From Mesaphorura yosii (taxonomy: Eukaryota > Arthropoda > Collembola > Poduromorpha > Tullbergiidae): DNA of 64,000 nucleotides. Each line of letters begins with the position of its first letter. Positions within the stretch are counted from its first letter, which is position 1. Both the position numbers and the translations under genes were made by a program. The DNA lies in NCBI GenBank assembly GCA_009869945.1, contig WIXG01000032.1:248001-312000 (forward strand). Reading direction: 5' to 3'. Positions 61,997 through 64,000 of this stretch are shown here, one piece after another. The notes beneath the pieces are model-generated. The model was given only the letters and a program-made list of their open reading frames with translations, made no database searches and was not told the DNA's origin.

Positions 61997-63100
61997 ATGG
62001 CCCATTACGCTGCTGGCGAGTGGCTCATTCTCTCCGCGTACATCGTGCTTGGTGTGCTTGGGGCAGTGGGCAACGGGTTCATCCTCTTTGTGATTTATCG
62101 GCGGAGCAACATGCGGACCACCACCTTCTACCTCCTGGCCAACCAGGCCATCTCGGACGGGGCCTGCGGGCTCTTGTACCTCAGTCTCTGGTACTTTTGC
62201 TCGGCCCAAATGCTGGAATCGTCAGCGGGTCAGGTCACCTGTGAGATCCTGTACACCTGCAAAGTGGCAACGTTCTTCGTGTCCGTGCTGACCATGATGA
62301 CGATTTCGCTCGAGAGGTACGTGAAGCTGTACTATATTCAGTCGACAGGTCTCCATCTGCGCTGGTCCATCACGCTCATCTGGATCGGGGGCATGTTCAT
62401 CGCCGTGCTGGCCATGTTCCACTTCAGAGTGGCTCGCTTCTTCACCGCCGAGCGTCTCGTCGGCTGCAGACTGGCGTACGAGGTGCAAGGCGTCTCCTTC
62501 TTCGAGGAGCACTACAACTTTCTTCTCATTTTCCTCCTGGGCAGTGTCATTCCGCTCTCAATCACCGCATTCAACTACTGGAAAGTCGTGCAGAAAATAC
62601 GCAACCGACAGGCTGTCGGGGGACGCAGTGTGGCGGCGGCGCCCAGCACGGCCTCGCCCGAGGGTGGAAGAAATGCGTTCGGTGCTGCCGTCACCACCAG
62701 CCAGAGACGAGCCAAGAAGAACAAGCGCAAGACCGTCGAGATGCTGATCGTCATCGTCCTGGTGTACGTCGTTTTGTGCGGCCCGCTCTACGCTGTGTAC
62801 CTTATCAGCTACTTTGTCACCCCCATCCTACCCGATCGCTGCGACGCGAGCACGGAGGAGCCCGCCTTCTACCTCGCAGCCTACTTCATGGCCGTTTTCT
62901 CCATCTGCATCAACCCGGTCATCTACTGCTACTACAAGAAGGAGTTCAGGACCGAACTCAAGGCCGGCATCAGCGTTCTCTCCTGCAGGAAAGTGTTCCA
63001 GGCTGCGGGTGACGACTCGGCGGCTGTGGAGGACACGACCTTACACTCGGGCGCCAACGGGAACGACAACGACAACGGCGGGAATTGGAAGTCAACGTAG
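61997..63100 (+). CDS. Orphan rhodopsin-class (class A) GPCR, intronless
   Basis: A single open frame of 367 residues encodes seven hydrophobic segments. Landmarks: TM1 GNGFILFVI (Asn25), TM2 LLANQAISDG (Asp54), the disulfide Cys82 at the start of TM3 and Cys157 in the second extracellular loop, SLERY at the end of TM3 (E/DRY position), TM4 W129, TM5 P186, a long basic third intracellular loop, TM6 VYVVLCGPLY, and TM7 NPVIY (306-310). The third loop (about 200-247) is Ala/Ser-rich then KKNKRK. The extracellular N-terminus before TM1 is only about 8 residues and has no glycosylation site, so an upstream coding exon is possible. TM6 lacks the usual tryptophan of CWxP. Ligand unknown; peptide or amine receptors are both possible. 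A short upstream ATG frame (from 61980) precedes the start. Confidence 0.85.
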   Translation: MAHYAAGEWLILSAYIVLGVLGAVGNGFILFVIYRRSNMRTTTFYLLANQAISDGACGLLYLSLWYFCSAQMLESSAGQVTCEILYTCKVATFFVSVLTMMTISLERYVKLYYIQSTGLHLRWSITLIWIGGMFIAVLAMFHFRVARFFTAERLVGCRLAYEVQGVSFFEEHYNFLLIFLLGSVIPLSITAFNYWKVVQKIRNRQAVGGRSVAAAPSTASPEGGRNAFGAAVTTSQRRAKKNKRKTVEMLIVIVLVYVVLCGPLYAVYLISYFVTPILPDRCDASTEEPAFYLAAYFMAVFSICINPVIYCYYKKEFRTELKAGISVLSCRKVFQAAGDDSAAVEDTTLHSGANGNDNDNGGNWKST

Positions 63101-63229
63101 GCCAAGTTCCCCGTCGTCTTATATTTTACGACGTATAATTTCCATAATTTCAATGCAAACAAAAGCAATGTGAATGTGGTCAGCATGATTAGAGTTTCAT
63201 TACATGATTCGCAACTGGTCAACTAAGCA

Positions 63230-63235
63230 ATTAAA
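63230..63235 (+). terminator. Possible poly(A) signal of the GPCR gene
   Basis: The variant signal ATTAAA lies 130 bp after the stop; no perfect AATAAA was noticed before the convergent gene. Confidence 0.35.
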
Positions 63236-63334
63236 AAGTAGAAATTTGGTTAAGGTCTTAAAGCGGCGTCTGTGGCGGCCGCCGAGTGTTAAAGCTCCAG
63301 TTGTACATGAGAGGCCAGAAACCCTGAGTGCCCA

Positions 63335-64000
63335 TCAAAAGATGGTGCACGAACGCGTGCCGCTGCCCCTCCGCTTTTCCTTCCCCCTGTCCTTGGCCTG
63401 CTTGGCCACGCGTGCACTTGCTGCCTCCTGGCGCCGCCACTCCTGGCGGCGAATGAGCCGCACAATCTCGTGAAACATTTCGTGAACATGCCACTGTTTA
63501 CGAACACTCGTCTCGACAACAGGAACACCAAAGTACGCCGCGATTTCGACGATTTCTTCACGTGTGACCTGAAATGGCGAAATGGGGCATGTGGCTTGAG
63601 TTCAGAGAAAAATAACATCAACAAAAACACGCACACCGTCCGCATGCACTCACCTGACGCCCCTTCACGTCACATTTGTTGGCCACCAGAATGAGCGGAA
63701 CGTCGTCGTCATCTTTGGCCACTCTTACCTCGCGAAGGTAGTCTCGCAGATGCTCGAACGATTCCCGATTAGTCACGTCAAAGACGAGCAGGTAGCCATC
63801 GCCCGAGTCGATGTACGAGCTGCGGAGTGTTGCAAACTCCGCATGACCTCCGGTGTCTAGCACTGGCGGACAAAGAATGAATGAGAATTGCTAGTAATGA
63901 ATGCCTCGGTCTCAACCAGGGGCCCGCTTTTCTGTGTTAAGATGTACCTTCCAGGAGCACAGGCCCTTTGTCCACCACAAACTGCTTCGTGAAGCTGTCT
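63335..64000 (-). CDS. Atypical Ras-family small GTPase, 5' partial
   Basis: Membrane-bound signalling GTPase by family. Three exons are visible: 64000-63948 (continues beyond the window), 63862-63654 and 63568-63335 (stop TGA). They are in phase and give about 164 residues from the switch I side on. Seen: SFTKQFVVDKGPVLLEV before switch II, then DTGGHAEFATLR where Ras has DTAGQEEY, RSSYIDSGDGYLLVFDVTNRESF, the G4 motif NKCD, the G5-like ETS, a basic tail (RGKEKRRGSGTRSC) and a CAAX box CTIF. The final Phe predicts geranylgeranylation. The P-loop and effector switch I lie outside the window. The changes at Ras positions 59 (A to G) and 61 (Q to H) are unusual. The exact subfamily is not resolved. 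Confidence 0.85.

Noticed and set aside
1-64000. CRISPR arrays, bacterial operons, prophage or integrated virus
   Set aside because: No regularly spaced direct repeats and no viral structural or replication genes were seen; introns and gene content are animal.

Overview
The window is eukaryotic and almost certainly from an arthropod. Most genes are split by GT-AG introns of about 60 bp to 6 kb, and their reading phases join exactly. Poly(A) signals are AATAAA. The gene set includes egghead and an LCCH3-type GABA receptor subunit, which point to an ecdysozoan and most likely a non-dipteran arthropod. I cannot name the order or species from this window.

Layout, left to right. (1) 1-14262 (+): a type of inositol polyphosphate 4-phosphatase (INPP4), 12 visible exons, 5' end cut off by the window, with PH, C2 and CX5R phosphatase parts. 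(2) 16271-18268 (-): a ZnT1-type zinc exporter, tail to tail with INPP4. A second, histidine-rich first exon about 7.3 kb upstream (25595-26147) has the right orientation and phase to be an alternative start. A decayed LINE (about 22.4-24.9 kb) lies in the intron this would create. (3) 27559-28211 (-): the mitochondrial inner membrane protease subunit IMMP1L, 3 exons, followed by an uncertain gene remnant at 28408-28998. (4) 30897-45410 (+): egghead (beta-1,4-mannosyltransferase) in 4 coding exons with large introns. (5) 47646-50021 (-): EOGT, an ER O-GlcNAc transferase ending in HDEL. (6) 50408-51611 (+): the R-SNARE VAMP7, sharing a 386 bp head-to-head promoter interval with EOGT. (7) 52593-54124 (+): an unrecognised secreted Gly/His/Trp-rich protein with an acidic tail. 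(8) 55761-58183 (+): an LCCH3-like Cys-loop receptor. (9) 58744-59734 (-): a Ly6-like cysteine-rich membrane protein. (10) 60213-60858 (-): an unrecognised 155-aa charged protein that needs a GC-AG intron. (11) 61997-63100 (+): an intronless orphan class A GPCR. (12) 63335-64000 (-): an atypical Ras-like GTPase, 5' end cut off.

Functional themes are mixed and there is no operon logic. Two genes act in glycosylation (egghead, EOGT), two in membrane traffic and phosphoinositide signalling (VAMP7, INPP4), and one in zinc export. The right end (52.5-64 kb) is gene-dense with short introns and is rich in receptor and signalling genes; the left and middle are dominated by long introns. The best candidates for something undescribed are the secreted His/Gly-rich gene, the His-rich alternative exon of ZnT1, the Ras-like protein with altered catalytic residues, and the GPCR lacking the usual TM6 tryptophan. 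All exon joins were made by eye from splice consensus, phase continuity and remembered family patterns; no transcript data were available.
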